Shown: positions 46,084-56,581 of the stretch, in pieces
Layout: the number at the start of each line of letters is the position of its first letter
Position numbering within the stretch: position 1 is the first letter of the stretch
Assembly: GCA_014529385.2 (NCBI GenBank)
Contig: CM043960.1
Coordinates: 122,501,043 to 122,565,042, forward strand
From: Adiantum capillus-veneris
Lineage: Eukaryota; Streptophyta; Polypodiopsida; Polypodiales; Pteridaceae
Length of the DNA: 64,000 nucleotides
Direction of reading: 5' to 3'
Notes under the pieces: generated by a model
What the model saw: the letters and a program-made list of their open reading frames with translations, nothing else
Database searches by the model: none
Told to the model about the DNA's origin: nothing
Program-made: the position numbers and the translations under genes

Positions 46084-48475
46084 TGTCACGTGCACATCTA
46101 ACCCTATGTGCATGTGGACAAGCTACTTCATGTCTAGGGTTCAGGTCAGCTTAGGAAGTGTTTTGGCACCTTTGTGAGCCTGTGCGCAGGCCGTGTATGT
46201 CCAGGCACTTAGAGTAGTTGCAGGTCCCCTGGTTGCATATAGCCTGATCATCAAATTACAGTCAGTACCCATCAGAAGCATTTTACAGTGCACAGAAGCC
46301 ATTTTCCCTATTTTAGCCATTTTTCACTTATTATTAATAAGTGACTTTGTTGGGAAACTAGGTAGGGCAATTCTGGTGAGTCAATATATTAGAAAAGCTA
46401 GCGCTAGCACTTTCTAGAAGAACAAGCAGCAGGGAACAAAGTTCTGGCAGTGCACCTTCTCACCAAGACTGACAGGAGGACTTAACGTTTTTCAGCCATC
46501 AAGACTACATCAGCGTTTTCAGCAATTGTAGATCAGCCCCAGCATTTTGCAGTTTGCAGATCAGCCTGGCGTTAGCAGTTTTCCAGCAGACCATCTAGCG
46601 TTTCCAGTTTGCTGCACCACCTAGTGTTTTGCAGATTCCTGGTGACGGTGATGGAGCAAAAGACGCCGTGCGCACACTCACACACCCAGACAACTCAACA
46701 CCACACAAGGAATTTACTTGAATTCCAACCCACACACACCACCACTCAAAATCTCCCTGAAAACTCTACCCACAAGCTCAATTCAAACTCCAAACGCCTC
46801 GACCTACAAGCCCTTGCCTGCCCGCAGACACTACAAGGTGAGTCGAGGTGATCAACACTTGAAATCACGCTTGATGGTGACCAAAATATACAAGAAAAAC
46901 CATAAAAAACCCAAAAACTCAAGCTCTCAAACCATTGCAAAAGCTTCACCAAACTCCACTCTGTTGGACTCTTTGGAGTAGCGCGCTGCGCCAACCCTAA
47001 TGGCACCGATACAGGGTCACATAGTCTTGCAAAAAGCCGCACCTTCTTCCCTCAATTCCTTGCACACACACATCCATGGAAACCTCATAACTTCCATAGA
47101 CTCTACCAAGTGCAAAATTGAAGAGAGAAAGCTCTCATTCACTCCTTCACACACTCGAAAACAGGACGCGAACGCGACGGGACTGCACTAGACCACCTGT
47201 AGGAACCCTGCTTCCTCCCACACACAAAGGGGTGAAAGTGTTGATATTGCTCTTCCAAATTCCTCCCTCAGCCTGGACCATCACGGCACCGTGAGTGATG
47301 TGGCAATTTTAAGCCATTTCACACCCTTTTTGACCATTTTTTAACCTTTTTTGGCCCAGTTTTGGCCAATTTTGACCCCCGGCGGATATTTTTTGCAGGA
47401 AAAACCCCAAATGGACTCCAAAATTCACCAAATTTCGCATGCTTGATCCTCGATACCCAAAGCACATTTCCACATCCCCACATTCCATTTTTGACCACTT
47501 CTAGGGCGATGCACGTATCACCGCAGATCAGGCGTCACAAATAGACAGTTACCGCATGTGTCAAACTTCTTGAGCGGGATGAGAGCACCCACACTTGTCA
47601 CTTGCATTATTTACATTCTAGAAAGCTCAAACAAGCCACCTAGAACCATATCCAAGGCCCCGATACCCTATACGGGCATGTACATGTGTCCGACTGCCGA
47701 CACGCAAGCACGTATATTTACAATGTGCACACGTTGCACCTTTTTTCGAACTTGAAACCACTTTGCAAAGCTCCCAAATGCATGTATTTACATCTTTTTG
47801 AACATATGACCATGCATATAAATGCTACTTTGTACATGCCAAAAGTGATTTATCAACGGTTCAACCCATAGCATCAGCGTTTTACATTCCCAGCACTTAG
47901 ACTCCGCTACAGCAGCCCGAAACCTCGCAGATCTTACCTTTCCGCAGCAGATCCTCGTCGCACGGTCAGATGAGCCACTGTTCGCAGATTCAGCTCGGTA
48001 TTTGTAGATTTCAGCATCTGCGTTTTCAGCGCATCATCTCGCGTCGTCATCATCGCTATCGTCACCGACAGAGTCAGAATTCAGCAGATACAAGATTTGC
48101 AGATTTCAGCCCCTAGCGTTTTCAGTTTTCAACCCGTCTCGTCGTCGTCATCATCGTCGTCGACATCAGCGGCAAGTCCATTGCATTTAGACCGTTGTAC
48201 GAGGATTGTGCAATCAATAGCATAGACCTCTCTCGCCATAGAGAGTGGGGCCCTTGGAGGAGGGTTTGACAACATTCTGGTGTCGTATTCTTCTCTCTCG
48301 TTTTATCAGTCTCAGCACCTTCATTCACAGTGTTTACCCACTTTGTTGTGATCATTTGCACTCTCTCACTAAAGGAATGGAAGGCTCTTCCTTCCGTAAG
48401 TAAAAGGAACCCTTGAGCAGAGTTCGGAGCACTCATCTTGAGCAAAGTTCACATTCACTTCCGCTGCACCTTACA
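46084..48475 (+). repeat. 3' LTR of H1 with an internal insertion
   Basis: It starts TGTCACGTGCACATC and ends CGCTGCACCTTACA. At 2.39 kb it is twice the usual H LTR length because of a foreign segment at about 46,640-47,870. TATA-like AATATATTAG lies near 46,383. Confidence 0.85.
46640..47870. mobile_element. Unclassified 1.2-kb insertion in the H1 LTR
   Basis: This segment has no counterpart in the other H LTRs. It is CA-rich at the left, non-coding as far as I can tell, and contains splice-like borders CAAG|GTGAGT (46,838) and TTTTTTGCAG|GA (47,398). A perfect hairpin TCACGG-CA-CCGTGA lies near 47,282. I could not find a clear target duplication or terminal repeats. It could be a small transposon or captured host DNA. 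Confidence 0.45.
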
Positions 48476-49106
48476 TGAATGCATTTAAGCGAATTCTAGT
48501 ATTTGAAGTGTTTGAAGATTTGTTCCGGTTGTGTTGAAGTCTGCTCCAATCAATCTTTCCTGGCGGCATGTGGTGCCCTGGTTAGAGACCAAGCAAGAGT
48601 TGCAACTTGCACGCAAGAGACAAGCACATGAATGGAAATGGTTTGTTAGAAGCTTTTTGGAGAACTCTTTACTTTGTTGAAAACGATCGCTTTGCTGAAA
48701 AGTAGTGAACCTATTGACATGGCATATGAACACTCCACGTTTTACGGAGGGGCCCAGAGGGCGCTAGCTTTTGGATGTCTGAGCTTTTCACTAGTGAGCT
48801 TTTCATGTAACTTTTGGCCAGGGTCTTTATAAGTGTGCTAGGGCCTCTTCTCTTGGCAGATTAGCTTGGGAGCATCACGAGAGAGAGGATCCTCAGACAT
48901 TGTACCTTTGTGAAGTAATAATAAAGAAATACCGGAAGGGGTGTCAGTGTATGGGGCCAATGCATCTAGGCGCGGAACTTTGCCGTGTTGTGTTGACTCT
49001 GCTACTCTCTCTCTGTCTCTCTTTCCAAGTTTCGTTCAATTGTTTGTAGTTTTCTTACGTGTGTTGCTGTATAGATCTCCGGTTGGAAGTGTCCAAGTCT
49101 ATTACA
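48476..49106 (+). repeat. LTR of element L (related to family A), 5' boundary uncertain
   Basis: The 3' half has AATAAAGAAATACCGGAAGG, GTATGGGGCCAATGCATC and GGTTGGAAGTGTCCAAGTC, ending in ATTACA. This parallels the ends of G and A1. The left limit is taken as the end of the H1 LTR; the true start may be missing. Confidence 0.65.
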
Positions 49107-49107
49107 A

Positions 49108-49119
49108 TAGTATCAAAGC
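49108..49119 (+). other. Degenerate primer-binding site of element L
   Basis: TAGTATCAAAGC differs from TGGTATCAGAGC at two positions and follows the LTR end at one-base spacing. Confidence 0.65.
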
Positions 49120-49128
49120 TCTTCTTCT

Positions 49129-49663
49129 ATGGAGGATCCAATCTCTTTTCGTGCAACGCACATGGATTCCTGTAATGAATCTAGTGAAGTGAGAGCTGTT
49201 CCATCGACTACTTGACTTTGTGATGATGAAGTCAATCCCAACCCTAGTGGGGGATCAACAGATACCAACGGGAGTTTTGATGGGGGTAGGCCTCCCTCTG
49301 CGGAATCGGGGGAAGAGCATGGCCCATTTCCGTTGAGTGAAGTCGACAAGATGGAGTTACAACATCAATTGCAGGTTGACACTTGTGCTACGCAGCTGAT
49401 CAAGTACTCTAAGGATCCACACTATGCAAAGTACCTAACGAATCACCCCCTTGACGAGGTGCATTCACGATGGCGTGTTGCCATACACTCACCTCTCAAG
49501 TTGCCCTTGAAGCAGAAAGCGAAGCCGGGTGCAAATAAGTAAAAACTATACTCGCAAGAAGAATTTGACGATGCTCTTGAGCATAATGTCAACAAAGTGA
49601 TGAAGACTAAGAAGACTTCTCGGAAGAAGAACCAACTAGCAGACTTTTATCACAATTTGTGAC
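49129..49663 (+). pseudogene. gag N-terminal fragment of element L
   Basis: The ATG at 49,129 gives MEDPISFRATHMDSCNESSE, a stop after about 28 codons, then in the same frame PNPSGGSTDTNGSFDGGRPP and SEVDKMELQHQLQVDTCATQ. LIKYSKDPHYAKYLTNHPLD and VHSRWRVAIHSPLKLPLKQK follow, with a TAA at 49,540-49,542. The order matches gag of A0, A1 and G (E-M-E-...-FAKDP...YM...VH.RW). Sequence after 49,663 is unrelated and is cut at 49,749 by H2. Confidence 0.75.
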
Positions 49664-49748
49664 ATACCTCCCCTCTCGAAAGAAGAGTAATCCTCAATTA
49701 TGGCTGCAAAACAAACAGAGGACAGAAACTAGCTTAGTAGACACTGAC

Positions 49749-50160
49749 TGTTAGGTGCAGCTGAATGAATGTTTGCGCTTTGCTCAAGATGAGTGCTCCG
49801 AACTGTGCTCAAGGTTCCTTTTTATTCTTATGGAAGGGAGAGCCTTCCGTTCTTAATGAGAGAGTGCTATGATCACAAACAAAGTGAATGGACACTGTGC
49901 GTGCGAGTGTATGAGACTGAGAGATAGAGAGAGAAGAGAGATACGACACCAGAGACGTTGTAAAACCCTCCTCCGAAGGCCCCACTCTCGTCGGCGAGAG
50001 TGGTCTACTTATGATTGCACAAAGTGGTACAAGGACGATGCAATGGAGTGATGCAATCTGGGACTATGCCGATGACGACGATGGTGATGGCGACGACGAC
50101 CTTAGGGCTGAAATCTGTGGTCTTCTAACGCTGAAAATCTGCAAATCTTTGGGCTGTTTT
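49749..50160 (-). repeat. 3' LTR of H2, inner end
   Basis: TGTTAGGTGCAGCTGAATG marks the LTR end (minus-strand 3' end). It contains the ACTCTCG/CGAGAGT hairpin near 49,990 and a GAC/GAT trinucleotide-rich stretch (50,075-50,100). It is cut by J in a GTTTT target and resumes at 56,582. Confidence 0.88.
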
Positions 50161-50708
50161 TGTAGCAGGCTACAGTGTCACTTTCACAGGACACACAGTT
50201 AGTACAATTGATCTAGGATGGTTCACACTGGACGGACTCTCTGGGTGGGCAGTGACATGTGGCAACAGAGATACGGACTGGTCTAGTGGACATCGTGGCC
50301 AGGTCACCACATGGCTGACATTTATGAGCCGTTGGTGCTCTTTATGGTGGTACATATGAGTAGTAGCGGTTGGTCATCGGGATTATCATCTTCACCTTTG
50401 GTCGAGCATCGCGGTCGAGAGCAGTGAGTCTATTCACAGAGCACATCTTCACCATCCCTGCACATCTGAGCCTCGACACCCCCATTGTACCTGTGAGTCC
50501 TGGGCTGGAGCTGAGTGTGCTGCCACGCCAGAGTCTGTATCAGTCTTTGAGATAGTCGAGTCATATGTTCTGGTCTGCTGTTGTGTCTTTGTGAGCTCTT
50601 TTGATGTCTATTGTTTCCTTTCTGTTCAGTCTGTTTGAGTGAGATTGTCACGCACATTGCACTGAGGACCACCCAATGTAGAGAGCACAACACATGATGC
50701 ACGCTACA
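50161..50708 (+). repeat. 5' LTR of element J
   Basis: It begins with the near-palindrome TGTAGCAGGCTACA and ends GCACGCTACA. The usual initiator-Met primer site does not follow. TTGGCGATCACGGTGGGAC at about 50,722 might be the primer site, but I cannot name the tRNA. Confidence 0.92.
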
Positions 50709-51078
50709 AGTGCTCTCATTTTGGCGATCACGGTGGGACACAACTGAAATCTCACTCTGTGAAGTGCAAATCTTGAAGCTAGTTGGGTCTATCTAGCTTC
50801 GCCTACCTCGCCTAAGCTTCGCCGACCTTGCCTTGCACTGTTCTCCTCTAGCCTGGTCCAACTGTTCTCCTCTTGCTTGGTCCAACTGGTCTAGTCCTCT
50901 CTCGCCCTGGTCCAACCTGTCCTCGTCCCTGGTCTAGACCTCCTCGACCCTGGTCTAGTCCTCCTCGTCCTTGGTCCAGCCTGGTCTAGTTACTTGCCTG
51001 GTCTAGTAGAGTCTAGACCAGTCTTCAGCCAGTTCAAGGTTTTCTTGCCCAAAGGTTAGTTGGATTGGTGGTCACTGC
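50709..51078 (+). other. Leader of element J with CCTGGTC-type repeats
   Basis: Between about 50,850 and 51,020 there are roughly ten degenerate copies of CTGGTC(C/T)A(A/G) mixed with CCTCCTCG, a diffuse minisatellite. No ORF of note. Confidence 0.6.
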
Positions 51079-51836
51079 ATGACACATACAAGGCGGTTAG
51101 TCGAGCGTCAAAGCGCACTACTGAGCCCTTCGAAGTACTATAACAGAAGACGACCTTTGGTACCTAGTAGAAGTCCATCAACCTCATCACCTATACCTCC
51201 ACATACATCACCCATTCCTGCATCCGCTTCCACATCTTCCAGATCACCTTCTCCAGTAAAGCTCTCTCCTATTCTGCTGCAGCAGGCTACTGAGCAACAG
51301 GCTCAGGCTCAGCAAGGAGCCATGGAGCCGTTGGCTAGCGTTTTGGCTAAGATAAACATCAAGTTCCCTACATTCAAAGGAGTCTCTTCAGAAATGTTGA
51401 TGACCATGCAAGGAGGTTTGTATCTCTCTGTAGGGGTCGTGGTCTTAACAGAGAAGATGCTTATTTCGTACTCTTTCCATCCCCCTTGGATGGCTTAGCA
51501 GACAAATGGTAGAGCCAGTTTGCAGAGAACCATTTTGCAACCTGGGCAGCCTTAAGACAACATTTCTGTGCAGCTTTCAGGCTAGGTGACTACCAGGAGA
51601 AGGTGTTGGATGAGTTGGCCAACATGGTGCTTGAGCCAGAGGAGACTTTTGCAGAACTTATGACGAAAACCAAGTCTCTGGTTGCCAAGCTTCCCCAGCA
51701 ATCAGGTGAATTTATGGTTAAGAAATGGGTAGAGAAGGCGCTTCCCAAAAGTTTTCAGCAAAAACTACGAGAGTCGCCGACCCGACGCCACTCTGGAGGA
51801 GTTCATTGCAACTGCTACGAGGATAGAGGGGGCTAG
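51079..51836 (+). pseudogene. gag capsid region of element J
   Basis: The ATG at 51,079 gives 139 codons: a basic Ser/Pro-rich N-terminus (SRSPSTSSPIPPHTSPIP), a Gln/Ala stretch, then LASVLAKINIKFPTFKGVSS. Frame changes near 51,400-51,500 lead to a second frame (51,603-51,836) with FRLGDYQEKVLDELANMV, ETFAELMTKTKSLVAKLPQQ and VKKWVEKALPKSFQQKLRES, a helical capsid C-terminus. It is recognisable as retroelement gag by position and content, weakly by motif. Confidence 0.7.
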
Positions 51837-51877
51837 GAAGCTGTTCACCAACCCCCCTCACATAGAGATCCCCCTCT

Positions 51878-52855
51878 GTGTTTTTGGAAAGTCCCTCAAA
51901 TCCTTTAACTTCTTTATGCAGGGAACTGAAAGCCCTAAAGTTACAGCGAGCTCTTCAAGAGGAGAGGTCCTTCTCTCTTAGAGAAGAGAAGCCTCCACAT
52001 CATGAGGCATTGGAACAGATTAAGCGCGAGCTAGAAGAGCTCAAGTGTCATCAAGAGACTAAGGCTACGGTTTGGTGTAGCTCATGCCACTCTCCAGGGC
52101 ACCCTCCAGAGGAATGCCCCCTTCGGGTTTACTGCCACTTCTGTGAAAAATCTGAACATGAGGACAAGGACTGTTACTACCTCAAGGGATTGCGACAAAT
52201 ACAGCAAAGTCTTGGTCCTACTCTTCAACAAGGGCCAACACCTGCATCCAACATGGTTTCCCCCTGTGGCCATCCACACCATCTGCCACCTTTGCTGACA
52301 GCCCCTCCTATGCAAGGTATGAAAAGCACTTTTCCCTCTCAGAGCTTTTATCATACCCTTGCTCCGTCATCACCTCAAAGCTTCTATGCCTCCACCTCCA
52401 ACTCAATGCACCAGGAGCAAGGACCACCTCGCCCTTCGACTCGCCCTTTGAATCGGCCCATTTTGTGCTACAGATGCGGGGAATATGAGCATTACCAAAG
52501 CAAATGCCCCCTGCCAGAAGGGTCCCCTCCTTGCCGTCATTGCCCTGAAACGAAGGATCAGTACAGTAAGGATTGCCCTAAACTTCGTGCATCCACGGCT
52601 TCGAACTCAAGTCAAAGCCAGAATGAGTTTGCCTTTCCCAAGCTCAACTTGATAGCAGTGAGCACTGTTTCTCAGCCGCCCCCTTCTACCCACGTGGTTA
52701 CCCCTCAAAATAAGCAGCCGCAGTTGGCAGAGGAGCCATCGGGCGTCCTCACCCGGGCCCAGAGAGCCGCTCTCGGTCTTAGCATTCCATCAAGTTCAAC
52801 TCCCCCACACATTCTCACACCAGTGGATACCCTGCAGGCTGCCTGCAGCTGTTAA
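51878..52855 (+). pseudogene. Multi-zinc-knuckle nucleocapsid of element J
   Basis: 325 open codons. CX2CX4HX4C knuckles are CSSCHSPGHPPEEC (about 52,079), CHFCEKSEHEDKDC (about 52,133) and CYRCGEYEHYQSKC (about 52,470). A fourth, CRHCPETKDQYSKDC, has lost the His. Pro/Ser-rich spacers separate them. Such proteins bind and package element RNA. Three or four knuckles is more than in the other families here, which have one. A frameshift near 52,845 leads to the protease frame. Confidence 0.85.
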
Positions 52856-54005
52856 CAAGCCATCCCCCAGTGCTATGAAAGAATCCAAATCTTTGCTCTC
52901 CGATATTGATGAAGCTTTCTTGGAAGCAGTTTCCGATCTGCAGAAGATCAAGATACTAGAGAAACAACAGGTAGAAAAAGAGAAGCTTACAGCAGAGACA
53001 GTCTTGAAGAACACTTTCCAACAAGTGTCCCTCTATGACATGTTGCGGCTAGATGCAAATTTTAGAAGTGACACCCTTGCTGTTATTCACTCACTTTATC
53101 CTGAAGTAGGTCCTAGTGGCGGGCGCCTCCCAGTGCGACCATCAGAGTCTTATATGATATCCAATCCCGCTACTCGACTCACTGATTATAGAAGCCCTTG
53201 CCTGACAGTGTCCGTTTTAGGTCGGCAATTCTCAGGAGTGATAGTGGATGGTGGATCTGGCATCAACCTGATGCCCGAGTTCACTATGTTAGCTCTAGGT
53301 CTATAGCCTACTCGCCTTGCTCCCTTCATAGTTACATTGGCCGACCATCGGACAGTCTACCCAATGGGCATAATGGACAATGCGCCTCTGCAGGTACAAG
53401 ACTTTACTTTTAACTTGGATTTTGTTGTGGTTCGTCTTCCCCAGGTTGAGGGCGGATTTCCTTTGCTCATTGGAAGACCATGGCTTCGAGACACTAAAGC
53501 ACTTCATGATTGGGGAAACGACGCAATGTGGATACATACTTCTGGCTCCTCGATGCAACCCATTCTCTTAGAAGGTGGTATGGATCCTGTGGTGCAGCAA
53601 GTTTCTTTGTCGATGGAAACCAAACCTGAACAAGAACAACCTTCTACACCTGAAGGGTCAGATGAAGATCTGCTTGAGTGGTTGGAGGCTACCAAATCTA
53701 TGCCTTGTTATGGAGTCTCTATTCACTCTTGGCCTGAAGATACACCCTCTTTAAAAGTTTCCACAGTCACTAAACCTAATGTGCCAGCTCAAGAGTTGAA
53801 GGTCACAAAAGATACCCCTGATGCGCTGTCGGTGAACGCCCTCTTGATGGAAGCCGTTGAATTTGGAAAGCCTATGAAAATGTATATAAGCGGGAAGAAA
53901 TCTCCCCTACAGGAGTTCACCACACCTCAAACATCAACCCCTGTGGTGTCTGCTTCTCTGACCAGAACAAAGCTCTCCTCTACGTCTAGCAAACTCCCTT
54001 CTTAG
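52845..54005 (+). pseudogene. Aspartic protease region of element J
   Basis: One frame with a single TAG (53,304-53,306). An N-terminal helical part (SDIDEAFLEAVSDLQKIKIL) precedes the protease: SVLGRQFSGVIVDGGSGINL has the active-site DGG, then LADHRTVYPMGIMDNAPLQV, FPLLIGRPWLRDTKALHDW. An acidic Ser/Thr/Pro-rich tail follows (EQPSTPEGSDEDLLEWLE), with a stop at 54,005. The LADHRTVYPMG and GRPWL segments resemble proteases of the Tat/Athila-type branch of Ty3 elements; the placement is my inference. No polymerase follows. Confidence 0.82.
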
Positions 54006-54105
54006 AGCCCGTCCTGCAAGATGAATTCCAAGATCATGATAGCTGTCTTGCTCATGATAGCTGTCTGCTCCTTACTTGTACCTATCTACCCTTACCCCCT
54101 CGACC

Positions 54106-54190
54106 TTACCCACAATCAGAATGCCCACATCCTTAGGGTTCACATCTGTGGCAAAGAGATCATCAAGAGCGCCGAATATTGTTGTTCCCA
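54106..54190 (-). pseudogene. 3-ketoacyl-CoA synthase-like fragment captured by J
   Basis: The minus strand reads TTIFGALDDLF then ATDVNPKDVGILIVG, resembling a conserved block of plant 3-ketoacyl-CoA synthases (pattern FGALD-LF...V-PKD-GIL-V), the condensing enzymes of very-long-chain fatty acid elongation. It then breaks at a GTAAGG that could be an intron donor. It overlaps the end of the GDSL-like fragment in another frame. Too short to be functional; assignment rests on the motif only. Confidence 0.55.
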
Positions 54191-54330
54191 TCATCTACAT
54201 GAGAGTCACCAAAACAATATAGAGCAGGCACTAATGTTCTCCCCAATGTTGTCCCTTGCTGCTGTAGGCTCCTGGCGGCAGGCCCTCCTCCATTGGTGCC
54301 GGCTCCTACAGAATCCTCCTTTGGTGCCGG
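54163..54330 (-). pseudogene. GDSL esterase/lipase N-terminal fragment captured by J
   Basis: An open minus-strand frame contains VPALYCFGDSHVDDGNNN at about 54,231-54,178. This is the block-I signature of plant GDSL esterases/lipases, with the catalytic Ser in FGDS. It is preceded by a Gly-rich, Ala-rich segment. No signal peptide and no later blocks are present. It lies antisense to gag-protease. Part of the 173-codon plus-strand frame (54,021-54,542) is simply the opposite strand of this fragment. Confidence 0.65.
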
Positions 54331-54579
54331 TTCTTGCATTTTGTTGTTCAGCAGATGAAATTGTCGCTTTCCACAGGGACAAACATGATGATCGCCTGTG
54401 CAGTAGGGCAGTGTCGCCTTGGCATATCCTTTCTCATATTGACTTTGGGTTGCAATCAGTAACGGTAAGTGATGGTGAAGCTCAGTATAACTCACAGGCC
54501 GCTTCTAAAGCTGCATATTGTAGCAAGAAGCTTAAAGCTTAAACAGTAAATGCAGGCTGGTGGAGGAGAGCAACTCCAT

Positions 54580-55410
54580 CATCCCCCGCCACTCCTCGTC
54601 CCCCTTGTCTATCCCTCTCCATTGCCCAGCTCTCTCCCTATTCACCCCACCCCCTCCCTGCCCTCGCCCCCTTGCCTCCCAATCACCGCCCTGGTCTATC
54701 CCTCTCGCCCTCGCCCCCTCACTTGCCCTTGCCCCTCCCTCTTGCCCTCGCCCCTAGTCCCTCCCCTCGCCCCTACCCACCCCCTCACTTCCCCTCGCCC
54801 CTACCCTCCCCCTCACTTCCCCTCGCCCTCGCCCTTGCCCTCGCCCTTGCCCCTAGTCCCTCCCCCTCGCCCTCGCCCTCGCCCTCGCCCTCGCCCTCGC
54901 CCCTACCCACCCCCTCACTGCCCTTGCCCCTACCCACTCCCCCTCGCCCCTACCCTCCCCCTCACTTACCCTCGCCCCTACCCTCCCTCGCCCCTACCCA
55001 CCCCCTCCCCCCTCGCCCCTCGCCCCTACCCTCCCCTCACTTACCCTCGCCCCTATCCTCCCCCCTCACCCTCCCTAGCCCCTACCCAGCCCCCTCTCCC
55101 CCTCTCCCCTCCCCACCCCCTTCACCCTCGCCCCTACCCTCCCCCTCCCTTCACCCTCGCCCCTACCCACCCCCTCTCGCCCCTACCCACCCCCTTCACC
55201 CTCGCCCCTACCTTCCCCCTCCCTCCCCCTCGCCACTACCCACCCCTTCTCCCCCCCCTCGCCCCTACCCACCCCTTTTCCCTCGTCCCTACCCACCCCC
55301 TCTCGCCCCTACCCTCCCTTGCCCTCGCCCCTAACCAACCCCCCCTCGCCCCTACCCACCCCCTGCCCCCCTCGCCCCTATCTACCCCCTCCCTTCTACT
55401 CGCCCCTAAC
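54580..55410 (+). repeat. C-rich minisatellite in element J
   Basis: Degenerate tandem units such as CTCGCCCCTACCCACCCC and CTCGCCCTCGCCCTCGCC run for about 0.8 kb with almost no G on the plus strand outside CTCG. The long Pro-rich frames across it are by-products. The opposite strand is G-rich and could fold into quadruplexes. Confidence 0.9.
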
Positions 55411-56028
55411 AAGAACCTTATCTATGCCTCCCCACCCCTCTCAGTCTCAGCATGTTTTCCCCCCCACCCACTCCGCATCATAGCTGACTCTCAACTTTCA
55501 CTTGGTTGCCATCCTGTAGCAAGTTTTTCCTCACCCCCACCTTGCATGATAAGATGGCTCGATGGTTGCCATCCTGTTGCTGTGAAGGCCTTTCTGTTCT
55601 GCCATCATGATGGAGCTTAACCCTATTTGCGGTGTTACTCGGGCTTATGGTCATCCCTCCTTTCGAGAAGAGTGTTGTTGCAAAAAGTGTGGCAAGGTTC
55701 ATCTGCAACTACAAGCATGGACCAGGTCATTTTCCTATCACTATGGTTAAGGCATATAAAGATACGTTGGAATCAAACTGAGCTTATCTCTTTGCTGTAA
55801 AGCATCAATTTTTTTGCCAATTGGGATTCTTGGATTATGCAATCATACTGAGTCCCGCCTATTCAAAGCTTAAAACGTTTGCAAGCAGTGCAATGTGTTT
55901 AAACTCCACTTTTGGGCCTAGAACCTGCTTCAAGAAAGATGTACAGATGTAGTACCTAATGGTTTTCTTTCACAGTTTTTTCAGTATTCCTCTCACCAGG
56001 ATTGTGAGCGGTCTTGTGGCGGGCAACC
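55411..56028 (+). other. 3' non-coding part of element J
   Basis: It has two copies of a GGTTGCCATCCTGT(A/T)GC motif (55,501 and 55,563), then mixed sequence with no recognisable gene. A short open segment near 55,620-55,740 contains CCCKKCGKVHLQLQAW, which I cannot assign. The G-rich stretch GTGGCGGGCAACC just before 56,029 is the likely purine-rich primer tract, but it is poor. Confidence 0.5.
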
Positions 56029-56576
56029 TGTAGCAGGCTACAGTGTCACTTTCACAAGACACACATTTAGTACAATTGGTCTAGGATGGTTCACACTGGA
56101 CGGACTCTCTGGGTGGGTAGTGACACGTGGCAGCAGAGATACGGATTGGTCTAGTGGACATCGTGGCCAGGTCACCACATGGCTGACATTTATGAGCCGT
56201 TGGTGCTCTTTATGGTGGTACATATGAGTAGTAGCGGTTGGTCATTGGGATTATCATCTTCACCTTTGGTCGAGCATCGCGGTCGAGAGCAGTGAGTCTA
56301 TTCACAGAGCACATCTTCACCATCCCTGCACATCTGAGCCTTGACACCCCCATTGTACCTGTGAGTCTTGGGCTGGAGCTGAGTGCGCTGCCATGCCAGA
56401 GTCTGTATCAGTCTTTGAGATAGTCGAGTCATATGTTCTGGTCTGCTGTTGTGTCTTTGTGAGCTCTTTTGATGTCTATTGTTCCCTTTCTGTTCAGTCT
56501 GTTTGAGTGAGATTGTCATGCACATTGCACTGAGGACCACCCGCTGTAGAGAGCACGACACATTATCCGCGCTACA
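56029..56576 (+). repeat. 3' LTR of element J
   Basis: It is identical in length to the 5' LTR and ends CCGCGCTACA, followed by the GTTTT target duplication and the remainder of the H2 LTR. Confidence 0.95.
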
Positions 56577-56581
56577 GTTTT

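Larger units (their letters stand above)
44918..48475 (+). mobile_element. Element H1, 5'-truncated polymerase-less family-H derivative
   Basis: It begins inside the protease (TKECLDV-like code) fused to G gag. It then has the Asp/His segment, the integrase-N-terminus-like segment, the chromodomain, a purine tract and an LTR (46,084-48,475). No reverse transcriptase, RNase H or integrase core lies between protease and chromodomain. The same architecture is found in H2 and H3. Confidence 0.8.
50161..56576 (+). mobile_element. Element J, gag-protease LTR retrotransposon without polymerase
   Basis: Two LTRs of exactly 548 bp (50,161-50,708 and 56,029-56,576) are flanked by GTTTT at 50,156-50,160 and 56,577-56,581. 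By eye the LTRs differ at about twenty positions, mostly C/T and G/A, with no indels. The LTR ends are TGTAGC...GCTACA. The 5.3-kb interior encodes gag, zinc knuckles and an aspartic protease, then about 2 kb without any reverse transcriptase, RNase H or integrase. It is a non-autonomous element mobilised in trans, with a family unrelated to the chromoviruses around it. Confidence 0.9.

Noticed and set aside
46609-47191. Short ORFs in the insert of the H1 LTR
   Set aside because: They are Thr/Pro/His-rich by composition (CA-rich DNA), mutually overlapping and lack any recognisable motif.
54021-54542. A 173-codon plus-strand ORF after J protease
   Set aside because: Much of it is the reverse strand of the GDSL- and KCS-like fragments, whose minus-strand motifs are far more convincing.
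54550-55620. A 356-codon proline-rich ORF and its overlapping partner
   Set aside because: Both frames come from the C-rich minisatellite of element J; no start context or domain supports a protein.
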